NCBI RefSeq assembly: GCF_003206155.1
Contig: NZ_PZJV01000001.1
Span: 1,445,298-1,509,297, forward strand
Length of the DNA stretch: 64,000 nucleotides
Direction: 5' to 3'
Source of the DNA: Salinicola halophilus
GTDB lineage: Bacteria > Pseudomonadota > Gammaproteobacteria > Pseudomonadales > Halomonadaceae
Positions 26,714 through 35,132 of the stretch are shown one piece after another. The position numbers and the translations under genes are program-made. The notes under the pieces were generated by a model. It was not told the DNA's origin and did not search any database. It was given only the letters and a program-made list of their open reading frames with translations. How positions within the stretch are numbered: position 1 is the first letter of the stretch; every line of letters begins with the position of its first letter.

Positions 26714-28840
26714 ATGTGCGATACGACATCATTCAAGAAACGCCCACTTTTCCTTGCCATCGCCACGGCCATGGCGCTGGCAATCGCTGGCTGCAGTGAC
26801 AGCTCGAGCGACGACGATGACGACGGCGACTCGGTCAGCGTCAGCAAACCCGCCAAGCCCACCGGCGTGGGATCGTCGTTGGACGTCGCAGAGCCCGCGG
26901 TCGCCTTTCCGCTTCCGACACTGGACTATGCCGCCAACAACGCCGATGGCGACCTGCGCTACGATCTCAACCAGAACGCCATCGCCTACGTCCTGCGCGG
27001 GATCAACGATATCTGGAAGGGGACTTCGGATCTCTGGCAGAGCGGCGCCAACGGTGACGGCCCTGACCGTTACCTGACCGACCCGATCGTCGATGCCAAA
27101 ATCTGGAAAGAGAACATCCAGTACGTGATCGACGTGACGCAGAACCGCTCCGACGAGCAGGCGATCCTGGCCTTTCTCGACGATCAGCGCAGCAAGAACT
27201 ACAGCATCATCGATGGCTACGGGCCGCTGACCGAAGCGTACGTCGAAGGCTCGGGTGCCAATGTCACCATCCCTGTGCCTACCGTCGATCAGGTACTGAA
27301 CGATCCGCACTACCAGAGCGTGCACAACGACAACATCTCCTTCGCCGGCGACATGACTTCCGAGCTGGGCGAAGTGGTGACGCTGGTCGATGCGTTTCGA
27401 CAGCGAGCGCCCGCCTCGACCAGCGCCTCGAAATACATCTTCTCGACGCCGCGCCCGTGGCGCATGAACGATGAAGGCGAAGTCGCCTTCCAGGGCACCG
27501 AGAAGGACTACGAGTGTATCCAGCAAGACGGCGTCGACGCTTCCACGACCTACGACGTCTATGAAAGCAGCGTATCGGTGGTGCCGGGTCTGATGTGCTC
27601 GCGTCGCGCGCATAACCCGGACAAAGAGGCCGCCGGGCTCTACTCGAACGACACCGAAAACCGGCGCAAGGATGGCGGTTACCCGAGCGGCCACACCAAC
27701 GCCGGCTATCTCGCCTCCATGGCAATGGCCTACGCCCTGCCGCAGCGCTATTCGGAAATGCTGACCCGCGGCTCGCTGCTGGGCGACGATCGCATCGTCG
27801 CGGGCATGCACTCCCCGGTCGACGTGATCGGCGGTCGTGTCCACGCGCTCAACGTCGCAAGCTATGCCCTCAACCAGCCGGACATCGCCAGCGAAGCGCA
27901 AGCGGCCTACGACCGCGCCCAGCAGTATTTCGGCGACATGGCCGAAGCCGAGGACATGAGCCTCTACGACTTCGCCCACCGGGACGTCGAGAACGAAGCC
28001 GGCCTGATCGACGGGGACAAGGTCAATGTCGAGGTCTACGACAACGACGACTACGACGATCATGACGCCAACAAGCGAATCTACCGCGAACGCCTGACCT
28101 ACGGGCTGAGTCAGGATGCGAGCCAGGCGGGTCAAGACCCGGTCGTACCCGCCGGTGCCCAAGCCCTGCTGAAATCCCGCCAGCCTTACCTCAGCGACGA
28201 CCAGCGCCGCGCGGTGCTCTACACCACCGCGATCGACTCCGGCTACCCGATTCTGGACGATACCAACGGTTGGGGACGGCTCGACCTCGTGACGGCAGCC
28301 GACGGCTACGGCGCGTTCGACGGCGACGTCAGCGTGACGATGGACGCGAGCGAGGATGGCTTCAACGCCAAGGACTGGTGGCGTAATGACATCACCGGCG
28401 ACGGGATGCTGACCAAGTCGGGCTCGGGGCATCTGGTACTCACCGGCGACAACCGCTACGGCGGCGGCACGCTGCTGCAGGAAGGAACGCTCGAGGCGAC
28501 GTCGACGTCAGCATTCGGTAGCGGCGACCTTTACGTCGAGAACGGCACGCTTCGCGTGGATACGGCCGACGCCGATGCGCTGCAGATCGCCGGCGACTTC
28601 ACGATGGACGACGGCACACTGGCCGTTGCCGATGGCAACCAGATCGTCGTCGACGGCTTGGTCTATCTGTCGGGTGGGAAACTGCAGCTCGAGTTCGACG
28701 GCGAAAAGCCCGAAACCGGCACGGAGGTCGCAGTGATCAAGGCGGGCTCGCTGCACGGCGAGTTCGCCGAGGTCGATGCCGAGGGCGTGGCGGTCGAACT
28801 GCGATACGACAACGGCAGCGTCACCGCCATCGTGCAGTGA
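26714..28840 (+). CDS. Lipoprotein class A acid phosphatase (PAP2 fold) with C-terminal beta-strand repeats
   Basis: 708 residues. The Sec signal ends in LAIAGC, a lipobox with Cys27 and Ser at +2, followed by an acidic stretch like that in PhoX. The complete class A non-specific acid phosphatase signature is present: K240-x6-R247-P248, P324-S-G-H327 and R360-x5-H366-x3-D370. A linker leads to a C-terminal region (from about residue 565) with autotransporter-associated beta-strand repeat features such as GHLVLTGDNRYGGGTLLQEGTL. No autotransporter translocator domain is present, so export by the adjacent T2SS is plausible. The ATG lacks a good ribosome-binding site. A terminator follows. Confidence 0.9.
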   Translation: MCDTTSFKKRPLFLAIATAMALAIAGCSDSSSDDDDDGDSVSVSKPAKPTGVGSSLDVAEPAVAFPLPTLDYAANNADGDLRYDLNQNAIAYVLRGINDIWKGTSDLWQSGANGDGPDRYLTDPIVDAKIWKENIQYVIDVTQNRSDEQAILAFLDDQRSKNYSIIDGYGPLTEAYVEGSGANVTIPVPTVDQVLNDPHYQSVHNDNISFAGDMTSELGEVVTLVDAFRQRAPASTSASKYIFSTPRPWRMNDEGEVAFQGTEKDYECIQQDGVDASTTYDVYESSVSVVPGLMCSRRAHNPDKEAAGLYSNDTENRRKDGGYPSGHTNAGYLASMAMAYALPQRYSEMLTRGSLLGDDRIVAGMHSPVDVIGGRVHALNVASYALNQPDIASEAQAAYDRAQQYFGDMAEAEDMSLYDFAHRDVENEAGLIDGDKVNVEVYDNDDYDDHDANKRIYRERLTYGLSQDASQAGQDPVVPAGAQALLKSRQPYLSDDQRRAVLYTTAIDSGYPILDDTNGWGRLDLVTAADGYGAFDGDVSVTMDASEDGFNAKDWWRNDITGDGMLTKSGSGHLVLTGDNRYGGGTLLQEGTLEATSTSAFGSGDLYVENGTLRVDTADADALQIAGDFTMDDGTLAVADGNQIVVDGLVYLSGGKLQLEFDGEKPETGTEVAVIKAGSLHGEFAEVDAEGVAVELRYDNGSVTAIVQ

Positions 28841-28876
28841 TACCGTGACGCATCCCAGGCTCGCCTGAGCCAACAG

Positions 28877-28908
28877 CGCCCACGACGGTTCGCCGTCGTG
28901 GGCGTTTT
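28877..28908 (+). terminator. Rho-independent terminator after the acid phosphatase
   Basis: Perfect 12-bp stem CGCCCACGACGG, TTCG tetraloop, CCGTCGTGGGCG, then TTTT. It lies 36 nt past the acid phosphatase stop and before the convergent DAHP synthase gene. Confidence 0.92.
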
Positions 28909-28957
28909 CGTCGATACCCGCCGTCACGCGCGCAAGGCAAGGGCTCGATCGATTAGC

Positions 28958-30055
28958 TCAGCGCAGCTTTGCGGCTGCCAGCAGTAGCTGCTGCTCGGTG
29001 GTCTCCCAGCCGAGACACGCATCGGTCACCGAGACACCGTAGCGAAGCGCGGCGGGATTCAGCGGCTGCTTGCCCTCGAACAGATGGCTTTCGAGCATCA
29101 CGCCGATCAGACCCGAGCCTTCCGCCAGACGCTGGTCCACCACGTCATGGAGCACCTGGGTCTGGCGGCGATGATCTTTCTGCGAGTTGGCATGGCTACA
29201 GTCCACCATCATGCGCGAAGGCAAGCCCGCGGACTGCAGCGCGCGCCGGGCGGTGGCGACGCTCGACGCGTCGTGATTGGGCCCGTCGACGCCGCCCCGC
29301 AGCACGAGGTGGGTCGAGGCGTTGCCGGCAGTCTCGATGACTGCCGGGCCGCCCGCCTCGTCCACACCGACGAAGCGGTGCGGGTGTGCCGCGGACTGCA
29401 TCGCCGCGATCGCCACGTCGACATTACCCTGGGTGCCGTTCTTGAAGCCGACGCTGGCCTCAAGGCCGCTGGCCATCTCGCGATGGATCTGGGATTCGGT
29501 GGTGCGCGCACCGATCGCCACCCAACTCAGCAGGCCCTCGAAGTAGGCCGCCGCCATCGGCTGCAGCAGTTCGGTCGCGACGGGCAGGCCCAGCTCGGCG
29601 ATGTCACGCATCAGCCGTCGAGCGGTCTCGAGCCCGGCGGCGATGTCGTCGCTGCCGTCCAACCCCGGGTCGTAGGCGAGCCCCTTCCAGCCCACCGTGG
29701 TTCGCGGTTTCTCGACGTAGACCCGCATCACCAGCAGTAGCCGATCGCTCACCCGCTCGGCGAGCGCGGCGAGGCGCCGGGCGTACTCCAGTGCCGCCTC
29801 GGGATCGTGAATCGAGCACGGTCCGATCACCACCAGCATGCGATCGTCGTGGCCGTCGAGCACGTTCTGGATGGCGCCGCGATGCTGGGCGATTCGCTCG
29901 GCGAGCGCATCGCTGACGGGCAGCTGCGTCTTGAGCGTATTGGCGGTCGGTAGCGGGCGGGTTCGCGTCGTACGGCTAGGCGCAGCGCGATCTCCGGCGG
30001 ATGACAGCGTAGGGGCGTCGGAGGGGGATCTTGCAGCGATAGTCGGCGCGTTCAT
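28958..30055 (-). CDS. aroG: 3-deoxy-7-phosphoheptulonate (DAHP) synthase, AroF/G/H type
   Basis: First step of the shikimate pathway: condenses phosphoenolpyruvate with erythrose 4-phosphate. 365 residues of the class I alpha TIM-barrel family. Motifs include VVIGPCSIHDPEAALEYA, MRVYVEKPRTTVGWKG, GARTTESQIHREMASGLE, GFKNGTQGN and VDCSHANSQKDHRRQ. A roughly 30-residue Ser/Thr/Pro-rich N-terminus precedes the conserved core. Which aromatic amino acid inhibits the enzyme cannot be read with certainty. Upstream lies an aromatic-rich leader peptide and attenuator-like hairpins. Confidence 0.95.
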   Translation of the reverse strand: MNAPTIAARSPSDAPTLSSAGDRAAPSRTTRTRPLPTANTLKTQLPVSDALAERIAQHRGAIQNVLDGHDDRMLVVIGPCSIHDPEAALEYARRLAALAERVSDRLLLVMRVYVEKPRTTVGWKGLAYDPGLDGSDDIAAGLETARRLMRDIAELGLPVATELLQPMAAAYFEGLLSWVAIGARTTESQIHREMASGLEASVGFKNGTQGNVDVAIAAMQSAAHPHRFVGVDEAGGPAVIETAGNASTHLVLRGGVDGPNHDASSVATARRALQSAGLPSRMMVDCSHANSQKDHRRQTQVLHDVVDQRLAEGSGLIGVMLESHLFEGKQPLNPAALRYGVSVTDACLGWETTEQQLLLAAAKLR

Positions 30056-30088
30056 TGCTCGTCTCGTTTCAGGTTGGGCCCGAAACGC

Positions 30089-30193
30089 GAGGACCCCCGG
30101 TGGGCTGCCATCCGGGGGTCCTCTCGACGCGGTGGCAGCCCTTGGGGGCGTGCCTCGCGGTTCAGGTCATGTCGACCGGCCAGCGGGCACGCC
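30089..30193 (-). promoter_or_regulatory. Attenuator-like structures upstream of aroG
   Basis: On the minus transcript: a terminator-like 12-bp stem GAGGACCCCCGG (arm 30112-30123) with CCGGGGGTCCTC (arm 30089-30100), followed by only a short TTT. A competing pair GGGCTGCCA (30133-30141) with TGGCAGCCC (30102-30110) uses the terminator loop. An early pair GGCGTGCC (30186-30193) with GGCACGCC (30147-30154) sits within and after the leader peptide. These three exclusive pairings resemble a translation-coupled attenuator. The weak U-tract is the main reservation. Confidence 0.7.
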
Positions 30194-30226
30194 AGACCTA
30201 AACCAATAGCCATAGCCGAACGTCAC
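30167..30226 (-). CDS. Aromatic-rich leader peptide of the DAHP synthase gene
   Basis: A 19-codon open frame MTFGYGYWFRSGVPAGRST starting at GTG 30226, with a GGTGAT ribosome-binding-like site about 5 nt upstream. An in-frame ATG at 30247 would lengthen it to 26 residues. The cluster FGYGYWF uses Phe, Tyr and Trp codons just before the stem-loop segments. Such clustering of the pathway end products is the mark of an attenuation leader peptide, here expected to sense all three aromatic aminoacyl-tRNAs. Confidence 0.72.
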   Translation of the reverse strand: MTFGYGYWFRSGVPAGRST

Positions 30227-30247
30227 GACATCACCGCCGTCCAGCAT

Positions 30248-30468
30248 GGCGGCAGTGATCGGTGAACGTGTCGGGTGGCGTCGGGTCATGGGGCGTACTC
30301 GCGTCGTAATGACTCCATCCTAACGGGTTGGCGGGGTTTCGCAAGCCTTGCATCGCTGGCGAGCGGACGCCCTCTGGCCCGCGCCAGCCAGGTGTGAACA
30401 AAGACAAGGGGCCGCAGTTGTGTTACACCCTAGAGGAACCCGGGACACTAGAAAAACCAAGGACATTC
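30248..30468. other. Intergenic region between the aroG leader and the sigma factor gene
   Basis: Divergent promoter region. Near the sigma gene, GGTGTGAACA (30391-30400) and TGTGTTACACC (30419-30429) form an imperfect inverted repeat that could be an operator. GAGGAACC at about 30433-30440 resembles an ECF -35 element, but no convincing -10 was seen. Nothing else is recognised. Confidence 0.4.
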
Positions 30469-31023
30469 ATGGCCTATCCGCCATCCGAGGCACTGGTCGA
30501 GCAGCTCGAGGCGATCGCTCGCGGCGATGAACACGCCTTCGAGTCGCTCTATCGTGCAACGAGCCCGCATCTCTATGCCCAGCTTCTACGTATCGTTCGC
30601 CAGGAAGCGGCCGCGCAGGACTGCCTGCAGCAGGTCTATCTACGTGTCTGGCAGGCCGCCGGTCAATACGATGTCGCACGCGCGCGACCGATGACCTGGC
30701 TTTCCACCATGACGCGCAACATGGCGATCGACTGGATTCGCCGGCAACGTCCGCAAGAGGCGGACAGCGAATCGATCATCGAAGCGCTGCCCGGCGAGGG
30801 CGACATCGAACACGAAAGCCATGTCGGTCAGCAGGCCGAGGTGCTTCAGCAGTGTCTGAGCGAGCTGACACCTCAGCAGCGACAAACGCTCGAGCTGGCT
30901 TTCTTCGAAGGCCTGACCCACCACGATTTAGCAGCCCGTCTAGTGACACCACTAGGTACCGTCAAGAGCTGGGTGAGACGCGGCCTGGAGAGATTGAAAG
31001 CATGCATGACACGTCTGGCTTGA
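30469..31023 (+). CDS. ECF-type RNA polymerase sigma factor
   Basis: 184-residue sigma-70 family, extracytoplasmic function type. Sigma region 2 is at about residues 18-85 (YRATSPHLYAQLLRIV, QDCLQQVYLRVWQAAGQYD, ARPMTWLSTMTRNMAIDWIRR). Region 4 is at about residues 125-180 (SELTPQQRQTLELAFFEGLTH, GTVKSWVRRGLERLKACM). The ATG at 30469 with AAGGA upstream is chosen. The 3' end overlaps the next gene, an anti-sigma factor, by 22 nt, so the two are co-translated. The pairing resembles the SigK/RskA type. The inducing signal is unknown. Confidence 0.93.
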   Translation: MAYPPSEALVEQLEAIARGDEHAFESLYRATSPHLYAQLLRIVRQEAAAQDCLQQVYLRVWQAAGQYDVARARPMTWLSTMTRNMAIDWIRRQRPQEADSESIIEALPGEGDIEHESHVGQQAEVLQQCLSELTPQQRQTLELAFFEGLTHHDLAARLVTPLGTVKSWVRRGLERLKACMTRLA

Positions 31024-31733
31024 GCGACCCCGAAGCGCGCGATCTGGCCGCCGGCGAGTACGTTCTTGGCACCCTTTCCACTGCCGATCGTGCCGCGTTC
31101 GAAGCGGTACTGGCGGTGAGTCCCGAGCTTCAATTCCAGGTCGATGCCTGGCGCGAGCGACTCCAGCTATTCAACGATGAGCTGGAGCCCGTTACCCCGC
31201 CTGACCACGTCTGGACACGAGTACGCGCGCGACTGGCGTCACCGTCGCAGAATCTTTCCGTACGTCGCTCCTACTGGTGGCAGCGCGCGGGGGTATGGCG
31301 CAGCGCGACGGCACTTGCCAGCGCCGCGGCACTGGCGCTCGCCGTGCTCGTTTTCTCGCCGGACGATGCCCCCTCCACCGTCGGTAACTATGTCTTCGCC
31401 GCCACGTCGCCAAATCAGCAGATGGGCTGGGTCGTCAATGCCTCGAGCGACGGCCGCGTGGAGATGCTCGCTCTCGCCCCCGGCGGTATGCCGGATGGCA
31501 AGGGGTGCGAACTGTGGATGATGGATGACGGCGAACCGGTGTCGTTGGGCATGCTGCCGCTGAAAGGGGAAGTCGTGATGCAGCTTCCCGAGCGGCTGAT
31601 GGCCAAGATCGATGGCGCGGACTTGATGATCACCATGGAACCGAGCGCCGGCTCACCGGACGGCAAGCCGACCGGCGCGGTCATGGATCGAGGCAAGCTC
31701 ACACCGAAGCAGGGCAAGACGGTACTGCTCTGA
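31002..31733 (+). CDS. Membrane anti-sigma factor (RskA-like)
   Basis: 243 residues. The cytoplasmic N-terminal anti-sigma domain begins DLAAGEYVLGTLSTADRAAFE, the usual RskA-type opening. One transmembrane helix lies at about residues 101-119 (SATALASAAALALAVLVF). The periplasmic C-terminal domain contains MGWVVNASSDGRVEMLALAP and ITMEPSAGSPDGKPTGAV, typical of the anti-sigma-K C-terminal domain. There is no HxxxCxxC zinc motif. It is expected to sequester the sigma factor encoded by the overlapping upstream gene. Confidence 0.9.
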   Translation: MHDTSGLSDPEARDLAAGEYVLGTLSTADRAAFEAVLAVSPELQFQVDAWRERLQLFNDELEPVTPPDHVWTRVRARLASPSQNLSVRRSYWWQRAGVWRSATALASAAALALAVLVFSPDDAPSTVGNYVFAATSPNQQMGWVVNASSDGRVEMLALAPGGMPDGKGCELWMMDDGEPVSLGMLPLKGEVVMQLPERLMAKIDGADLMITMEPSAGSPDGKPTGAVMDRGKLTPKQGKTVLL

Positions 31734-31781
31734 TGACCGATGACGCGCGGCGGTCAAAGCGGTCGATGAACTCTCGAAGGC

Positions 31782-32480
31782 TCAGCGACCCGTGGCGTCG
31801 TCATTGGCCGATGCGTCTCGGTCGAGCGTCATTACGGCACCGGTGACGTAGTCATTGTCGAGCAGGTAGCGAAGCGTCTGATACAGAACCCCGGGGCCCG
31901 GCACTCGCCGCCCCGGCGCGCCGTCGTCCTGCTGCATGAGGGTACCCGGCGCGATCGCATTGACCTGAATGGTCGGCCCCAAGCTCATGGCCAACGAGCG
32001 CGTCAGACTCTCCAACCCCGCCTTGGTAGCGAGATAAGCCGCCTGCCCTGCTGCCCCACGGGGCACCAGGCTATCGGTGATATGCACGATGTCCCGCTGC
32101 GGCTCCGGGCACGCTTCCAGCAGCGCTCGCGCGTGAAGATTGATCGTGTAAGGGGCCTGCATGTGCACCCGAAAGAGGCGCTCCAGCGTATCGCTGGCGG
32201 CACTCGGCTCCGGGTCGGCATGGAATTCGCTGGCGTTGTGCACGATCGCTCGCAGACTCTGCGTGGTCTGCTTGAGCCGATGGATGAAATCCTCGATACC
32301 GGCCGGCGACGAGAAATCGGCGGCAAGTGTGGTGGCTCCACGCTGGCGTAGCGCGACGAGATCGTCGCGTTCGGTGCGGTAGGTGACGATTACCGGGTGG
32401 CCGTCATCGAGCAGGCGTTGGGCGCAGTGAAGCCCGAGACGTCGGGCGCCACCCGTGATGAGAATCGGCGACTGGCTCAT
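31782..32480 (-). CDS. folM: Short-chain dehydrogenase/reductase, FolM-like dihydromonapterin reductase
   Basis: 232-residue NADP(H)-dependent SDR. The cofactor loop PILITGGARRLGLHCAQ matches the FolM pattern with Arg-Arg after the glycines, as in pteridine reductases. HNASEF, the serine in HITDSLVPRG and the Y-x3-K pair AYLATKAG complete the catalytic set. The FolM function (dihydromonapterin to tetrahydromonapterin, also dihydrofolate reduction) is the best match, but other SDR activities are possible. The start overlaps the fre stop by 4 nt. Confidence 0.82.
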   Translation of the reverse strand: MSQSPILITGGARRLGLHCAQRLLDDGHPVIVTYRTERDDLVALRQRGATTLAADFSSPAGIEDFIHRLKQTTQSLRAIVHNASEFHADPEPSAASDTLERLFRVHMQAPYTINLHARALLEACPEPQRDIVHITDSLVPRGAAGQAAYLATKAGLESLTRSLAMSLGPTIQVNAIAPGTLMQQDDGAPGRRVPGPGVLYQTLRYLLDNDYVTGAVMTLDRDASANDDATGR

Positions 32481-33319
32481 GAGTCGTCTCGGACACTCGC
32501 TTGCGTGTCGTTGCTGTCCAGTTCCAGCGCCTCCCCGGGCGAGAGCGCTTCTCTTGCGGGCTCTGCATCGGGCAGGGGGAGGAACGGCACTCGCGGTGCA
32601 TAGTCGAAGACATCCGAATGCGACCGCGCCTCGACCAGCCCCTTGGGGGCCAGGGTATCGACACAGGCGTAGACCATGCCCGGAGAGCCGGCGAAATAGA
32701 TTTCCCGCTCGTCGAGCGATTCGACCTCATCGGCGAGTACGGCGTCGATCCGCCCTCGGTGCCAATGAATACCGTCGCGGGGTTCGAGCTCGGCGTCGGG
32801 GGACTCGACGATGGCATGAAAGACGACGCCTGCGTGATCCAACGCCCAGCCGCGAGCGAGATCCTCGGCGTAGAGATCCCGGCGTTCCTTGACTGCCCAC
32901 CAGATGGCGATATCGCGCTTCGGATTCTCCGCGAGTGCGGCCTCGACGATCGCTTTCATCTGGGCGAATCCCGTTCCCGCGCCGATCAGCATCAGCGGCG
33001 CGCTCCCCCCCGGCGGCAAGTAGCAGTTGCCGTTCGGTAGACGCACCGACAACCTGGCGGGATGGGTGAGCATCTCACGCAGACGCGCCGAGTGCGTGCG
33101 CTCCGGCCAGTGCTGAATGTGCAGTTCCAGCCGACCGTCGCCACCATCGGCGCAGGCGATCGAGAACGGCACCCAGGTCTCGTCGTCGATTCCCAGTTCG
33201 AGATACTGGCCCGGGGCATGGGCAATCGCTTGGGCGCGACCCTCGAGCATCACTCGAAAGACGTCCGGCGTCAGGTCCTCGACCGATTCCACCTGGCAGG
33301 TCAACGTTCTGACCGTCAT
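32477..33319 (-). CDS. fre: NAD(P)H-flavin reductase (Fre-like, ferredoxin reductase family)
   Basis: 280 residues. An FAD-binding FR-type domain (APGQYLELGIDDETWVPFSIA) is followed by an NAD-binding domain (PLMLIGAGTGFAQMKAIVEAAL, then IYFAGSPGMVYACVDTL). This matches Fre, which in many gammaproteobacteria is encoded next to ubiD. The ATG at 33319 with AGAGGTGAAC upstream sets the start. An acidic 40-residue C-terminal extension is absent from E. coli Fre. It lies between ubiD and folM on the same strand. Confidence 0.85.
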   Translation of the reverse strand: MTVRTLTCQVESVEDLTPDVFRVMLEGRAQAIAHAPGQYLELGIDDETWVPFSIACADGGDGRLELHIQHWPERTHSARLREMLTHPARLSVRLPNGNCYLPPGGSAPLMLIGAGTGFAQMKAIVEAALAENPKRDIAIWWAVKERRDLYAEDLARGWALDHAGVVFHAIVESPDAELEPRDGIHWHRGRIDAVLADEVESLDEREIYFAGSPGMVYACVDTLAPKGLVEARSHSDVFDYAPRVPFLPLPDAEPAREALSPGEALELDSNDTQASVRDDS

Positions 33320-33375
33320 GTTCACCTCTTTGCTTTGAATACCCGCCTTCTCTGGCGTCGAGACGGTGACAGCCG

Positions 33376-34902
33376 TCACGTCAGGCCCGATTCGTCGTCG
33401 GCGAGCGGCGTGCCGGTACGCGGTGCGGGCGGCGCGATATCGATACCGTATTCGGCCCAGCGCTCGTCGACGCGACGCTTGATCGTCGGATCCATGGCGA
33501 TCGGCTCGCCCCATTCGCGGCTGGTCTCGCCGGGCCACTTGTTGGTGGCATCGAGCCCCATCTTGGACCCGAGCCCGGCCGTCGGCGAGGCGAAGTCGAG
33601 ATAGTCGATAGGCGTATTTTCCACGATCACCGTGTCGCGAGCCGGGTCCATACGCGTCGTGATCGCCCAGATCACATCCTCCCAGTTGCGCGCGTCGACG
33701 TCGTCGTCGAGCACGATCACGAACTTGGTGTACATGAACTGGCGTAGGAAACTCCAGACCCCCATCATCACGCGCTTGGCGTGGCCGGGGTACTGCTTTT
33801 TCATGGTCACCACCGCCATACGGTAGGAGCACCCTTCCGGCGGCAGATAGAAGTCGACGATCTCGGGAAACTGCTTGCGCAGGATCGGCACGAACACTTC
33901 GTTGAGCGCGAGCCCCAACACCGCCGGCTCGTCCGGCGGACGGCCGGTATAGGTCGAGTGATAGATCGGGTCACGGCGATGCGTCAGCCGCTCGACGGTG
34001 AAGACGGGAAACGTCTCCACTTCGTTGTAGTAACCGGTGTGATCGCCGAAAGGCCCTTCCGGTGCCATGTCGTCGGGGTAGATGTAACCCTCCAGCACGA
34101 TCTCGCTGGAAGCCGGCACTTCCAGATCGGCATGACCGCACTTGACCAGTTCGGTGCGCGAGCCGCGCAGCAGCCCGGCGAAGGCATACTCGGAAAGCGT
34201 GTCCGGCACCGGCGTGACGGCGCCCAGAATGGTCGCCGGGTCTGCCCCCAGCGCGACGGCCACGGGAAACGGCTCGCCGGGATGTTCCTGCTGCCATTCA
34301 CGGAAATCCAGCGCCCCTCCACGGTGCGAGAGCCAGCGCATGATCAACCGGTTCTTGCCGAGCTTCTGCTGGCGATAGATCCCCAGATTCTGGCGCGACT
34401 TGTGCGGCCCCTTGGTCACGACCAGCGACCAGGTCACTAGCGGCGCGGCATCGCCCGGCCAGCAGTGCTGGATCGGCAGGCGATCGAGGTCGACCTCGTC
34501 TCCCTTCCATACGACCTCTTGGCAAGGGGCGCGGCGCAAGGTCTTCGGCCCCATGCTCATGACCTGCTTGAAGATCGGCAGCTTCTCCCAGGCATCGCGG
34601 AGCCCCTTGGGCGGATCCGGCTCCTTGAGAAAGGCGAGCAGCTTGCCCACTTCACGCAGCGCGGCGGTGTTCTCCTGGCCCATGCCGAACGCCACACGCT
34701 CAGGCGTGCCGAAGAGATTGCCGAGCACCGGCATATCGCTGCCCTTGACGTTCTCGAACAGCAGGGCCGGCCCGCCGGCGCGCAGGGTGCGGTCGCAGAT
34801 CTCGGTGATCTCGAGATAGGGATCCACCTCGGCGGTGACGCGCTTTAGCTCGCCACGCTGCTCGAGCGCTGTGATGAAATCCCGCAAGTCGTGATATTTC
34901 AT
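33376..34902 (-). CDS. ubiD: 3-octaprenyl-4-hydroxybenzoate decarboxylase UbiD
   Basis: Prenylated-FMN-dependent decarboxylase of ubiquinone biosynthesis. 508 residues. Characteristic segments include [39 protein letters not shown], the [13 protein letters not shown] region with the active-site acid network, and [12 protein letters not shown] near the C-terminus. The flavin partner ubiX is not in the window. It forms an apparent operon ubiD-fre-folM. Confidence 0.97.
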   Translation of the reverse strand: MKYHDLRDFITALEQRGELKRVTAEVDPYLEITEICDRTLRAGGPALLFENVKGSDMPVLGNLFGTPERVAFGMGQENTAALREVGKLLAFLKEPDPPKGLRDAWEKLPIFKQVMSMGPKTLRRAPCQEVVWKGDEVDLDRLPIQHCWPGDAAPLVTWSLVVTKGPHKSRQNLGIYRQQKLGKNRLIMRWLSHRGGALDFREWQQEHPGEPFPVAVALGADPATILGAVTPVPDTLSEYAFAGLLRGSRTELVKCGHADLEVPASSEIVLEGYIYPDDMAPEGPFGDHTGYYNEVETFPVFTVERLTHRRDPIYHSTYTGRPPDEPAVLGLALNEVFVPILRKQFPEIVDFYLPPEGCSYRMAVVTMKKQYPGHAKRVMMGVWSFLRQFMYTKFVIVLDDDVDARNWEDVIWAITTRMDPARDTVIVENTPIDYLDFASPTAGLGSKMGLDATNKWPGETSREWGEPIAMDPTIKRRVDERWAEYGIDIAPPAPRTGTPLADDESGLT

Positions 34903-34933
34903 ACCGTTTCCCGCACCGGGTATTCAAGAACGC

Positions 34934-34962
34934 AAAAAGGGCAGCATAGCATGCCGCCCTTT
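34934..34962 (-). terminator. Rho-independent terminator downstream of rho
   Basis: On the minus strand AAAGGGCGGCAT, short loop GCT, ATGCTGCCCTTT then TT: a 12-bp stem with one G-U pair and a T-rich 3' arm (TTTTT). It is about 170 nt past the rho stop and just upstream of ubiD, so it isolates the two transcripts. Confidence 0.8.
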
Positions 34963-35132
34963 CACTGTTGGCTTGCGCCACCGCTGCGATGACATGCCAA
35001 GCTCACTCATGCAGAACATCGAGGCGAGGGATGGCAGCACGAGGCGAACGCCGGTGAGCCAGCAGAGTGTACGGTAGTACATGAGCATGGCGATCCGGCG
35101 TTCGACGCGGTACTGCCGAGCGCAGGCCGATG

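Noticed and set aside
26729-28432. Minus-strand open frame of over 560 codons within the acid phosphatase
   Set aside because: The plus-strand gene has complete catalytic motifs and a signal peptide; the antisense frame has none.
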